From assembly GCF_001667505.1 (NCBI RefSeq), contig NZ_LZHZ01000074.1, forward strand, positions 87,020-151,019: 64,000 nucleotides of DNA. The letters are read 5' to 3'. This document shows positions 16,478-24,632 of this stretch, in pieces. Positions within the stretch are counted from its first letter, which is position 1; every line of letters begins with the position of its first letter. The DNA comes from Mycobacterium sp. ACS1612. Lineage in GTDB: Bacteria; Actinomycetota; Actinomycetes; Mycobacteriales; Mycobacteriaceae. The translations under genes and the position numbers were made by a program. Below the pieces are notes generated by a model that had not been told where the DNA came from, did not search any database, and was given only the letters and a program-made list of their open reading frames with translations.

Positions 16478-18871
16478 ATGGACTGTTCGGTCCTCTCCTC
16501 GCGGCAATGGGGCGACTGGCCCAATGTCGACGCACTCAACTGGCCCACGACCGGCGAGATGCCGCGATTAGCGTTTTTAAACATGCTAGTCGGTGGCAGC
16601 ACGAAGACTACTGATCTACCGTGCGTCACCGCCGCTGATGGCGGCGATCCGGCGGTGCTGCTTGCCGCCAAATCGTCGCCCCCTGCCATCCGTGCTCAGC
16701 TCATCGAACGAGCAGCCCTCATCGAGAAGCTTTCTGCGGACCCGTCCCCCAAGCTGACGTTGCTCAGTGCACCGGCGGGCTGGGGTAAGACGACGCTTCT
16801 GGCGCAATGGGTGAACAGCGCCGATGATCGCCCTCGGTGCGGCTGGGTGTCCCTCGATGCTTCCGACAACGACCCGGCCCGATTCTGGGCCTGTGCGGTC
16901 ACGGCGCTGAACAAAGCCAACCCGAGCGTGGCTCCGCGTGCGGTCGAGCTCATCACGATGGGCGCCGACCTTCGACGGGTGGTTCTGCCCACCCTGCTCG
17001 ACGAGCTGGCGGCCATCGACAACGAAATCGCGTTGATCCTGGACGACTATCACGTTGTCGAGGATCGGACCGTGCACGAGCAGGTGGGCTTCGTCGTCGA
17101 ACGGATGCCGCAGGTACTCCGACTCGTGATTGCCACCCGCTCGGATCCCGTTCTGCCGTTGGCGCGGCTTCGGGCCCGCGGGCAGCTGCTGGAGCTACGT
17201 GCCGAAGAGCTGCGTTTTCACGAAGGCGAAGCCGCGGATCTGCTCGACGGTGTGCTCGGTTTCAAATTGTCCGACGCGCAGATCGAACTCCTGTTCCGCC
17301 GTACGGAGGGATGGGCGGCCGGCCTATACCTCGCAGGCCTCTCGTTGGCAGGCCGCGCCGATGCAGCAGCGTTCATCGAGGACTTCGCCGGCGACAATCG
17401 TCACATCGTCGACTACTTCGTCGCCGAGGTACTCGACGGCAAACCACCTCACATCCGCGATTTTCTGCTGCGGACCTCGCTGCTGAACAGGTTGAGTGGG
17501 CCGCTGTGTGACACGGTGCTGCAAACGAGTGGCTGCGCGTCGGTGCTGGAAACCATCGAGCGGGACAACCTGTTCCTGATGCCCTTGGATGTCTCACGGC
17601 GCTGGTACCGATATCACCAACTGTTCAACGACTTGCTGCGGACCGAATTACGTTGTAGCGAGCCGACTTTGATCCCGATCCTGCATCAACGGGCCGCAGC
17701 TTGGTTCGCAGACGAGGGCCTCATCGACGAGGCCGTACAGCACCTCGTGGCTGCCGGTGACATGCCCGGCGCGGCAGACCTGATCGCCACCAATTGGGCC
17801 ACCACGTTCAACATCGGCCGTCTGTCGACGGTGTCGAGCTGGCTGGACGCGCTGCCGGTCGGAACCGTGTCAGGTAACGCGCAGTTGAGCATGGCCAGGG
17901 CATGGATCGCGTTGGGCTGGGGCCGCGTCGAGGACGCGGGCCGTTGGATCGACGCGGTGCAGGCCCTGCGCGCGGGCGATACCACTGATGTCGACAACGT
18001 CGATGCAAAGCTCGTCGTGCTGCGCGCGCTGCACCGTTTCAAGTCCGGTGACCTTGCTGCAGCCCTCGATACAGCGCGACGGGGCGCCAGCCTCGACCTC
18101 GGCGATGCGCCGGTGGATGGGCCGATTGCGTATTGCGTATACGGAGCTTCGCTGTATTACTCAGGCTGCACGCACGACGCCCAGGCGGCATTCCGCGCAG
18201 CGGCGTCACTGGCCGAGAAATTCGGTCATCAGCTCGCGCACCGCTACGCGGTGGGCTATCTCGCCATGATCTCGGCCCGCCAAGGGCAGCTGGCCGATGC
18301 CGAAGACCTAATCCGCCGTACGACCGGCAGCACCAAGGATCTGGCCGCCGAGGAGCACTTCGCGGACATGATGGCGTCGCTTGTCACAGCCATCATCCTC
18401 GATGTGCGTGGCGACGCGGACGCAGCCGCTGAAGCCGCCGACATCGCCGTCCGGTTGGCCCGGCGCGGCGCAGGAGTCCTCGAAGTGGCCAACGCGCTGT
18501 TGATCCGGGCCGAGATTCTCGGACGCCGCGGCGAGCATGCGAAACGCCGAGCCAGTCGCAACGAGGCGGCCATGCTACTGCGCGGCTGTGCCGACGGCGG
18601 CATCGTTGCCAAGTCACTCAGCGCGGCGCGCCGCCCGAAGGCGGTCGAGACGAGCCCGCGTAACGGCGCCACGCTCGCAGAGGAGCTGACCGCCAAAGAG
18701 CATGAGGTGCTCGGGCTGCTGGCGACCAAGTTGTCGCGCCGCGAAATCGGTCAGCGGCTTTACGTGTCGCTGAACACCGTGAAAACCCACCAGCGCGCCG
18801 TCTACCGCAAACTGGGCGTCGAGAGCCGCAGCGCGGCGGTGATCCGAGCCCGCGAGCTTGGCTTGCACTAA
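16478..18871 (+). CDS. LAL/MalT-type ATP-binding LuxR-family transcriptional regulator
   Basis: A protein of up to 797 residues. A STAND-type NTPase occupies about 75-330, with Walker A LLSAPAGWGKTTLL and Walker B ALILDDYHVV. A long helical-repeat (TPR-like) region follows, and a LuxR helix-turn-helix closes the chain (about 730-797: LTAKEHEVLGLLATKLSRRE, YVSLNTVKTHQRAVYRKLGV). The architecture is that of MalT: ATP and an inducer drive oligomerisation on short directly repeated DNA boxes. The start is uncertain: ATG 16478 touches GGAGG with no spacer, while ATG 16559 and 16583 lack good sites, and homology begins only near residue 60. It probably belongs to the copy-B unit and is the best local candidate for binding the GGGTGA element. 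Confidence 0.92.
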   Translation: MDCSVLSSRQWGDWPNVDALNWPTTGEMPRLAFLNMLVGGSTKTTDLPCVTAADGGDPAVLLAAKSSPPAIRAQLIERAALIEKLSADPSPKLTLLSAPAGWGKTTLLAQWVNSADDRPRCGWVSLDASDNDPARFWACAVTALNKANPSVAPRAVELITMGADLRRVVLPTLLDELAAIDNEIALILDDYHVVEDRTVHEQVGFVVERMPQVLRLVIATRSDPVLPLARLRARGQLLELRAEELRFHEGEAADLLDGVLGFKLSDAQIELLFRRTEGWAAGLYLAGLSLAGRADAAAFIEDFAGDNRHIVDYFVAEVLDGKPPHIRDFLLRTSLLNRLSGPLCDTVLQTSGCASVLETIERDNLFLMPLDVSRRWYRYHQLFNDLLRTELRCSEPTLIPILHQRAAAWFADEGLIDEAVQHLVAAGDMPGAADLIATNWATTFNIGRLSTVSSWLDALPVGTVSGNAQLSMARAWIALGWGRVEDAGRWIDAVQALRAGDTTDVDNVDAKLVVLRALHRFKSGDLAAALDTARRGASLDLGDAPVDGPIAYCVYGASLYYSGCTHDAQAAFRAAASLAEKFGHQLAHRYAVGYLAMISARQGQLADAEDLIRRTTGSTKDLAAEEHFADMMASLVTAIILDVRGDADAAAEAADIAVRLARRGAGVLEVANALLIRAEILGRRGEHAKRRASRNEAAMLLRGCADGGIVAKSLSAARRPKAVETSPRNGATLAEELTAKEHEVLGLLATKLSRREIGQRLYVSLNTVKTHQRAVYRKLGVESRSAAVIRARELGLH

Positions 18872-18897
18872 CCCGGGTGAACATGCGGGTGGGGTGA
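18869..18897 (+). promoter_or_regulatory. composite GGGTGA operator, copy C (second box partial)
   Basis: TAACCCGGGTGA (18869-18880; one mismatch), 11 bp, GGGTGA (18892-18897) followed by TGACCGG. The last half-site, expected at 18905-18910, is not recognisable. It lies just after the LAL gene and about 60 bp before the disulfide reductase it should control. Confidence 0.7.
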
Positions 18898-18958
18898 TGA
18901 CCGGCGCGGAAGGTTGAGCCACAGTGAGATACGGCTGATCCGAACCGGAAGGATGAAT

Positions 18959-20413
18959 GTGAGCGACACGGAACTCGACGTCATCGTCATCGGCGACGGG
19001 GTCGGCGGGGTGGCCGCCGTGCGGAAGCTCGCATCGTCCGGGCTTGCCGTAGCACTCGTCGAGGATCGTCTGGTCGGCGGTGAGTGCCATTACTGGGGCT
19101 GCAATCCGAGTAAGTCACTGCTGCGCTCGATCGAGGTGTTGAATCTCGCGAAGGCCGTTCCCGGTGTGCGAGAGGCGATCTCGGATGACTGCTTCGACGT
19201 GTCCGCTGTTTTCGCCAAACGCGACTGGCTCATCGAGCATCTCTCGGACCAAGACCGAACGGCGTCACTGCGCCAATCCGGGGTAGCCGTGTTTCATGGG
19301 ATCGGCCGATTGCGCGGCAAACGAACAGTGCACGTGACGCAAGCCGATCACAGTGAGACCATCTTGGTTGCGCGCCACGCGGTGGTCGTGGCGACCGGCA
19401 CGCGTCCGTATATGCCGGAGATACCTGGGCTGGTGCAGGCACGCCCGTGGACCAATCGGGACCTGGTCACCATGACACGAGTGCCGCCCCGCGCGCTGGT
19501 TGTCGGTGGCGGCCCGGTCAGCGTCGAATTCGCGACCATACTGCGCGGTTTCGGCTCGGCTGTAACGCATCTCGTACGCGACGATGCGCTGTTGGACGGC
19601 TGCGAACCCGAGGCTCGTGAACTCGTCGCGGAGTCGCTGCGAAGCCAAGGGGTCGAAATACACTTTCAGACACAGTTGTCGTCGGTCGCCCGCCCAGTGG
19701 CGGGCGGGCCCGTCACGGCGACGTTCAACGACAGGACTATCGAGGTGGACGAGATCGTCCTGGCCGCCGGACGGTGCGTCAACACCGACGATATCGGACT
19801 GGAGTCCGTTGGTCTGCAAAGCGGCCAGCCAATTCAGGTGAATGATCACCTTCAGGCGGTCGGCGTCACCGGCGGTTGGCTCTACGCCCTTGGTGACACC
19901 ACGGGGCGCGCGAGACTGTCGCACATCTCGACCTACCACGGCCGTCTGGTCGCCGAGATCATCGCGTCCGTGGCGGCCGGGCTACACCTCGACGAGGACA
20001 AGTTGGTGGCCCGTGATGCGGGCAATATCGCGCAAGTGATCTTCACCGAACCGCAATTGGTCAGGGTCGGCCTCACCGAAAGTCAGGCTCGTGTGCAGGG
20101 ATTCAGGGTACGGACGCGGATTGCTGGTTATCCCGGCACCCTGCGGTTTCTGGCCCTCTACCGCGATGGCTTCGAAGGATGGGCCAAGGTGGTCATCGAC
20201 GCCGACACCGACACACTGCTCGGTGCGACGTTCGTCGGTCCGCAGTTCTCGGAACTGGCCCAAGCCGCCACCCTGGCCGTCGTTGCGAAGATTCCGGTCA
20301 GTCTGCTCCGCCATGTTGTCGCGCCGCATCCGACGGTCAACCAGGTTTGGGATCTGCTGCTGGCCGAGGAGTCCTTCGCGGCCGTCGCTCCTGGAGCGGT
20401 CCCATGCGGGTAG
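18959..20413 (+). CDS. FAD-dependent pyridine nucleotide-disulfide oxidoreductase (mercuric reductase/RclA-like class)
   Basis: A 484-residue class I flavoprotein. It has an FAD loop IGDGVGGVAAVRKL, the redox-active Cys43/Cys48 in GGECHYWGCNPSKSLLR, a second nucleotide loop VVGGGPVSVEFAT and the FAD motif YALGDTTGRARLSH. The C-terminal histidine is in APHPTVNQVWDLL, where the usual Glu five positions later is Gln. The GGEC-x-YW-x-C pattern marks the subgroup that does not use lipoamide; metal, mercury, quinone or low-molecular-weight disulfide substrates are possible. GTG at 18959 is favoured by GGAAGG six bases upstream. It overlaps the next gene by 10 bp. Confidence 0.88.
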   Translation: MSDTELDVIVIGDGVGGVAAVRKLASSGLAVALVEDRLVGGECHYWGCNPSKSLLRSIEVLNLAKAVPGVREAISDDCFDVSAVFAKRDWLIEHLSDQDRTASLRQSGVAVFHGIGRLRGKRTVHVTQADHSETILVARHAVVVATGTRPYMPEIPGLVQARPWTNRDLVTMTRVPPRALVVGGGPVSVEFATILRGFGSAVTHLVRDDALLDGCEPEARELVAESLRSQGVEIHFQTQLSSVARPVAGGPVTATFNDRTIEVDEIVLAAGRCVNTDDIGLESVGLQSGQPIQVNDHLQAVGVTGGWLYALGDTTGRARLSHISTYHGRLVAEIIASVAAGLHLDEDKLVARDAGNIAQVIFTEPQLVRVGLTESQARVQGFRVRTRIAGYPGTLRFLALYRDGFEGWAKVVIDADTDTLLGATFVGPQFSELAQAATLAVVAKIPVSLLRHVVAPHPTVNQVWDLLLAEESFAAVAPGAVPCG

Positions 20414-21333
20414 CGGGAATCCGCGCGTTAGGCGCCCAGGTGGAGATCCTCGAAGTGGAGGAGCCGCGACCGTTGGCAGCGGACGAGGCACTCATCGAGG
20501 TCCGTAGCGCCGGGATCGGCAACTGGGACAACATCGTTCGCACCGGCGATTGGGACGTTGGCGTTTCGCCGCCGATGGCGCTCGGCGTCGAGGCGGCCGG
20601 AGTCGTCAAGGCCATCGGTGCCCGCTCGAACGACTTCAGTACGGACGACGAGGTGCTGTGTCACGTCGCGCCCCTGCGCGACCAAGGAACGTGGGCGCCG
20701 TTTGTCATCGCGCCGGTCGAAGCGCTGGCCCACAAACCCTCCGCGGTCTCGTGGGACACTGCGGCAGTCTTTCCGGTGCCCGCGTTGACCGCCGGACAAG
20801 TGGTCGACGAGGCGTTGGCTCTTTGCGGCGGAGAAACGTTGCTTGTTCACGGCGCCGGCGGCATCACCGGTGGCCTCATTGTCCAACTGGCTGCGCTGCG
20901 CGGGGTCGACGTGCTCGCCACCGCCGGTCCGCGCAGCGCGGACCGGGTCCGGGGGTATGGCGCACGCGAGATCTTCGACTACCGCGATCCGATGTGGCCG
21001 CAACACGCAAAGGTGTTGGCGGAGGGACATATCGACGCTGTCGCGAACGCCGCCCGCGGGGGCGCTGCCAACGCAATGACCGCGCTTGCCGATGGTGGCC
21101 GGCTGGCGACCATCACCCCCGACCCACCCGAATCCACCCGCGGCATCAACGTCACGGCTGTTTACGTCCGTTCCGACGGTGCTCGACTCGATTCCTTGGC
21201 CGCGCTGCTCTACGAACAGCGGCTACACGTGCCGACCCCGCGGACGTACGGACTGGCTCACGCTGCCTCAGCCCTGGCACAAGTCGTCGCGGGCCGCGAG
21301 CCCAGCGGGGCGGTCATCAGGACCGACAGCTGA
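20404..21333 (+). CDS. zinc-independent alcohol dehydrogenase / quinone oxidoreductase (MDR family)
   Basis: A 309-residue medium-chain dehydrogenase/reductase. The GroES-like N-domain has MALGVEAAGVVKAIGARS, and the NADPH fold has LLVHGAGGITGGLIVQLAAL. The catalytic and structural zinc cysteines of true alcohol dehydrogenases are missing, which puts it with quinone oxidoreductases and enoyl reductases that use NADPH. It is translationally coupled to the disulfide reductase by a 10-bp overlap. A second MDR protein is at 31598. Confidence 0.88.
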   Translation: MRVAGIRALGAQVEILEVEEPRPLAADEALIEVRSAGIGNWDNIVRTGDWDVGVSPPMALGVEAAGVVKAIGARSNDFSTDDEVLCHVAPLRDQGTWAPFVIAPVEALAHKPSAVSWDTAAVFPVPALTAGQVVDEALALCGGETLLVHGAGGITGGLIVQLAALRGVDVLATAGPRSADRVRGYGAREIFDYRDPMWPQHAKVLAEGHIDAVANAARGGAANAMTALADGGRLATITPDPPESTRGINVTAVYVRSDGARLDSLAALLYEQRLHVPTPRTYGLAHAASALAQVVAGREPSGAVIRTDS

Positions 21334-21359
21334 CGAGGTGGCCGTCGGCTAGATCAGAT

Positions 21360-21390
21360 TCACCCGGGTGAGGGTGATGACCATCCACCC
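21360..21390 (+). promoter_or_regulatory. composite GGGTGA operator, copy D (compressed)
   Basis: TCACCCGGGTGA (21360-21371) is followed directly, with no spacer, by GGGTGA (21372-21377), 7 bp (TGACCAT), and CCACCC (21385-21390, one mismatch), which itself runs into GGGTTGA. The missing 11 bp equals about one helical turn, so the boxes keep the same face of the DNA. It precedes the acetyltransferase at 21449. Confidence 0.75.
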
Positions 21391-21448
21391 GGGTTGACGG
21401 AAACCTCGGATCGGGCAGCCCCAAGTCCGTAGAGGAGACAGACCCTTC

Positions 21449-21805
21449 GTGAGTTCAGTCATGCGAATCACCGATAACGAAGCCGAGAGCTGCTACGAGG
21501 GCGTCGTCGACGATCGGGTAGTCGGAGTCGTGGTGTACAAGCGGATTCGGGGCCGCGTCGTCATCCGTCACACGGCGATCGAGCCCGCATTCCGCGGCAA
21601 GGGCCTCGGTGCGCAGTTGGTCCGCAGCGTCCTCGATGATCTGCGTAGGCGCGGCGACAAAATCTCGAACTATTGCGGATTCGTCGCCGACTTCATCGCC
21701 GACAACCCCGAATACCACGACGTCGTCGACGCCGACCGTCCCGGCGTGACCGCGCCCCGCGATCTGCGCGTTTCTGAGAGGGTCGAGCCGGCGCCCTATC
21801 AGTAA
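21449..21805 (+). CDS. small GNAT N-acetyltransferase (YjdJ/GNAT-2 type)
   Basis: A 118-residue acetyltransferase of the short type: VVGVVVYKRIRGRVVIRHTA, then IEPAFRGKGLGAQLVRSVLDD carries the acetyl-CoA loop RGKGLG. The usual C-terminal beta hairpin region contains KISNYCGFVADFI. Family members are small enzymes of unknown acceptor. GTG at 21449 is preceded by AGAGGAGA about 10 bases upstream; ATG at 21461 is a possible alternative. It is followed by the remains of an MFS transporter that was probably in the same unit. Confidence 0.85.
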   Translation: MSSVMRITDNEAESCYEGVVDDRVVGVVVYKRIRGRVVIRHTAIEPAFRGKGLGAQLVRSVLDDLRRRGDKISNYCGFVADFIADNPEYHDVVDADRPGVTAPRDLRVSERVEPAPYQ

Positions 21806-21818
21806 CCACGACCGGGCA

Positions 21819-22590
21819 ATGAAAGTCCGCGACGCCGCGCCGGCAAGCCGTGTGATGGTGGTGACGGTGTCGATGGTGGCCTTCGTCGACAGCACCGTGG
21901 TGAACTTGGCGGTTCCTGCCATGACACGCGACCTCGACGGCGGATTGGACCTTCATCAGTGGGTCATTGATCGCATTCGTTCGGTGGCAGCGCCGCGCAC
22001 AGCACGCCATGTTGCCCTTGCGCCTATTCAGCAACCGCGCCTTCGCGGGCGGCAACCTCGCCACCGCATTCGTCTACGGAGGGCTGGCGCTGAGCTCGGT
22101 TGGCCGTCACGCTCTACACCCAAGAGATCGTCGGCTATTCGGCTACCGCGGCCGGGTTGACCACCGCGCCCATCCCCGTTCTTTCGTTTCTTTTCGCCCG
22201 CCCCGTCGGCAGCGCTGCCGCCCGCATCGGGCCGCGGATCTTCCTGATCGCCGGCCCGATGATCGCCGGGGTCGGGTTGCTGATGAGCCGGCCCACCGCG
22301 CGCGATTTCCATGTGATGTCACAGATGTTGCCCGGAATGACGCTGTTGGCAACGGGATTGGTACTCACGGTCATGCCGTTGGATTGCGGTGGCGTGTATG
22401 GGGCTGGTCGCCGCAGCACGCTGAATGACGCCAGCTTTCTTCGGCTTGTTCAGGTCAGCGCGGTGTTGTTCTTTTTGGGCGCGGCGGTCTGCGCCGTCAC
22501 GATCACCAATCCGGCCGGCCCGGCCGAACCGGTGCCGTGTGACGTTGCCGCGCTGTGCCGCGATCGTGCCGGCGCGCAACCCGACCTTTC
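21819..22590 (+). pseudogene. MFS drug/multidrug transporter remnant (EmrB/DHA2 type)
   Basis: Three pieces in three frames together resemble an MFS transporter. From 21819: ASRVMVVTVSMVAFVDSTVV with LAVPAMTRDLDGG and HQWV. From about 21975 in another frame: HAMLPLRLFSNRAFAGG, NLATAFVYGGLALSSVG. From about 22100 in the third frame: VTLYTQEIVGYSATAAGLTT, RIFLIAGPMIAGVGLLMSRP and a last helix near 22450-22510. Compared with the family, roughly 200 residues between the first and second pieces are gone, and there are at least two frameshifts. It cannot make a working transporter. Operator copy E begins in its former 3' end. Confidence 0.85.
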
Positions 22591-22593
22591 CAG

Positions 22594-22634
22594 TCACCCG
22601 GGTGAACAGCGCTGCGGGTGAAGACAGCTCACCC
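22594..22634 (+). promoter_or_regulatory. composite GGGTGA operator, copy E
   Basis: TCACCCGGGTGA (22594-22605), 10 bp, GGGTGA (22616-22621), 7 bp (AGACAGC), TCACCC (22629-22634). All half-sites are exact; the middle spacer is 1 bp shorter than in copies A and B. It precedes the long SDR-msrB-msrA-tal-ctaD unit by 61 bp. Confidence 0.85.
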
Positions 22635-22695
22635 CAAGCGTAACGAAGCTTGAGCTCCAACAGACCGGCTATTCATCCTTCGAAGGGAACCATTG

Positions 22696-23472
22696 ATGAG
22701 CACAGAGTTCAGCGGCAAGAAGATCGTTGTCGTCGGCGGCAGTGCGGGCATGGGGCGCCAGGTCGCGCTCGACGTCATCGATCGCGGCGGCAGCGCGGTG
22801 ATCATCGGACGTTCAAAGGGCCGCGTCGATGACACCGTCGCTGAGCTCGCCGACCGGCGCGGTCAAGCCTGGGGCATCGCTGCCGAACTGACCGACCGAA
22901 CCGCAGTCAGCGATATCCAGCGTGTACTGTCTGAACAACACGGCGACGCGACACTGATGGTCAACGCGGCCGGCTTCTTCATCCCAAAGTCGTTCCTGGA
23001 CTACGACGCTCAGACCTACGATTCCTACCTCGATCTGAACTATGCTCTATTCTTCCTCACGAAGACCGTGGTCGCGGGCATGATTGCCAACGGTGGGGGC
23101 GGCTCGATCGTCAATATCGGCTCCATGTGGGCGCATCAGGCCATCGGCGCCACCCCATCGTCGGGTTACTCCATGCAGAAGGCGGGGCTGCACGCGCTCA
23201 CCCACAACCTGGCCATCGAACTGGCCGACCACCAGATCCGCGTCAATGCCGTCGCACCGGCAGTCGTGAAAACTCCTCTCTACGAACGCTTTGTCGCCAA
23301 GGACGAGATCGACGCCACACTTGCGACGTTCGCGCCCCTGCACCCACTGGGCCGCGTCGGCACTCCGGTCGACTTGGCCAACGCGATCACGTTCCTGCTC
23401 TCCGAGCAAGCTAGCTGGATCACCGGCGCGATTCTCAACGTCGACGGCGGCATCATGGCCGGCCGCAATTGA
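22696..23472 (+). CDS. SDR family oxidoreductase (intact paralogue)
   Basis: A 258-residue classical SDR, a close paralogue of the protein at 9591-10361. The loop is GGSAGMGRQVALDV, the catalytic Ser lies in NIGSMWAHQA, and the Tyr/Lys pair is in SSGYSMQKAGLHALT. The ending WITGAILNVDGGIMAGRN is almost the same in both. The substrate is unknown. It is the first gene after operator copy E; GAAGGGAA precedes ATG at 22696 (TTG at 22693 is less likely). That two units of the regulon each carry a copy suggests the step matters to the response. Confidence 0.92.
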   Translation: MSTEFSGKKIVVVGGSAGMGRQVALDVIDRGGSAVIIGRSKGRVDDTVAELADRRGQAWGIAAELTDRTAVSDIQRVLSEQHGDATLMVNAAGFFIPKSFLDYDAQTYDSYLDLNYALFFLTKTVVAGMIANGGGGSIVNIGSMWAHQAIGATPSSGYSMQKAGLHALTHNLAIELADHQIRVNAVAPAVVKTPLYERFVAKDEIDATLATFAPLHPLGRVGTPVDLANAITFLLSEQASWITGAILNVDGGIMAGRN

Positions 23473-23489
23473 GCGCAAGGAACACATCG

Positions 23490-23972
23490 ATGCACGACTA
23501 TCAGAAGAATCCAGCAGCGCTCGCGGCGTTGAGCCTCGAGCAGTACTACGTCACCCAAGAAAGTGGCACCGAACGCCCTTTCACCGGTGAGTACCTCGAC
23601 AACCACGAGCCAGGCATTTACGTCGACGTGGTGTCGGGTGAGCCGCTGTTCGCCTCGGTCGACAAGTTCGACAGCGGTACGGGATGGCCGAGCTTCACCA
23701 GACCCATCGACACCGACAACATCGTCGAGAAGTCCGACCACCGACACATCATGGTGCGCACCGAAGTGCGCTCGCGCCACGGCGACAGCCACCTCGGGCA
23801 TGTCTTCACCGACGGACCGCCGTCCGAAGGCGGGTTGCGCTACTGCATCAATTCCGCGGCGCTGCGCTTCATCCACCGCGACAACCTCGAAGCCGAGGGC
23901 TACGGCGAGTACTCAGTTCTCTTCGGCAAGGCGCACCAGGCAGATCCCGAACTCACAGAGCCGCGGCAATGA
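23490..23972 (+). CDS. msrB: peptide-methionine (R)-S-oxide reductase MsrB
   Basis: A 160-residue MsrB that reduces the R epimer of methionine sulfoxide in proteins. Typical motifs are YYVTQESGTERPFTGEY, FDSGTGWPSFTRPI, RSRHGDSHLGHVF and the catalytic cysteine in GLRYCINSAALRF. The two CxxC zinc pairs of many MsrBs are absent, as in the zinc-free branch. ATG at 23490 has AAGGAA upstream. It overlaps msrA by 4 bp (ATGA), so both epimers are handled by one transcript. Confidence 0.96.
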   Translation: MHDYQKNPAALAALSLEQYYVTQESGTERPFTGEYLDNHEPGIYVDVVSGEPLFASVDKFDSGTGWPSFTRPIDTDNIVEKSDHRHIMVRTEVRSRHGDSHLGHVFTDGPPSEGGLRYCINSAALRFIHRDNLEAEGYGEYSVLFGKAHQADPELTEPRQ

Positions 23973-24481
23973 CGACGAAAACCGCAATTCTCGCAGGCGG
24001 ATGCTTCTGGGGTATGCAGGACCTGTTTCGCCACTTACCGGGTGTCCAGTCCACGAGGGTCGGATATACCGGCGGCCGAAACGAGCGCCCCACTTATCGC
24101 AACCACCCCGGACACGCCGAGGCGATCGAGATCACCTACGACTCCGCGAAAACGGATTACCGCGCCCTGCTCGAGTTCTTCTTTCAAATCCATGACCCGA
24201 CGACAAAAAACCGTCAAGGCAACGACGTCGGCACCAGCTACCGCTCGGCGGTCTTCTACTCCGACGACGATCAGAAGCGCATCGCGTGCGACACCATCGC
24301 CGACGTCGACGCATCGGGGCGGTGGCCTGCTCCGGTGGTCACCGAGGTGACGCCGGCCGGCGTCTTCTGGGAAGCCGAACCCGAACACCAGGACTATCTC
24401 CAGCGCTACCCCGGCGGCTACACCTGCCACTACGTGCGTCCAGAGTGGAAACTGCCGTCCCGCAGCGGATCTGATGACTGA
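23969..24481 (+). CDS. msrA: peptide-methionine (S)-S-oxide reductase MsrA
   Basis: A 170-residue MsrA for the S epimer of methionine sulfoxide. The catalytic Cys12 lies in the diagnostic GGCFWG, followed by GYTGGRNERPTYRNH and NDVGTSYRSAVFY, and EAEPEHQDYLQRYPGGYTCH near the end with a candidate resolving cysteine. It cooperates with thioredoxin to repair proteins after hypochlorite, peroxide or peroxynitrite damage. It overlaps msrB upstream (ATGA) and the 52-residue gene downstream by 8 bp. Confidence 0.96.
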   Translation: MTTKTAILAGGCFWGMQDLFRHLPGVQSTRVGYTGGRNERPTYRNHPGHAEAIEITYDSAKTDYRALLEFFFQIHDPTTKNRQGNDVGTSYRSAVFYSDDDQKRIACDTIADVDASGRWPAPVVTEVTPAGVFWEAEPEHQDYLQRYPGGYTCHYVRPEWKLPSRSGSDD

Positions 24482-24632
24482 CTGCAAACGCGTGAAGCGT
24501 TACGGGATGTCGGCGCGCGATCGGGAGATGCTGGCCGCGGCATACTCGCCGGTTATCGCGTTCGCGGCGGGATTGATCGCTGCGCGAGTTTCGAAGCTGG
24601 GTCGACATTCGTCCCAGGCGGCTGCTCGATGA
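24474..24632 (+). CDS. small 52-residue protein between msrA and tal
   Basis: ATG at 24474 overlaps the msrA stop by 8 bp (ATGACTGA) and its TGA at 24630-24632 overlaps the tal start as ATGA. The exact fit between two coupled genes argues that it is translated. The 52-residue product has a basic N-terminus (MTDCKRVKRYGMSARDRE) and a hydrophobic stretch AYSPVIAFAAGLIAARV near 24-40, with one cysteine at position 4. It could be a single-pass membrane peptide. I know no family for it. Confidence 0.65.
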   Translation: MTDCKRVKRYGMSARDREMLAAAYSPVIAFAAGLIAARVSKLGRHSSQAAAR

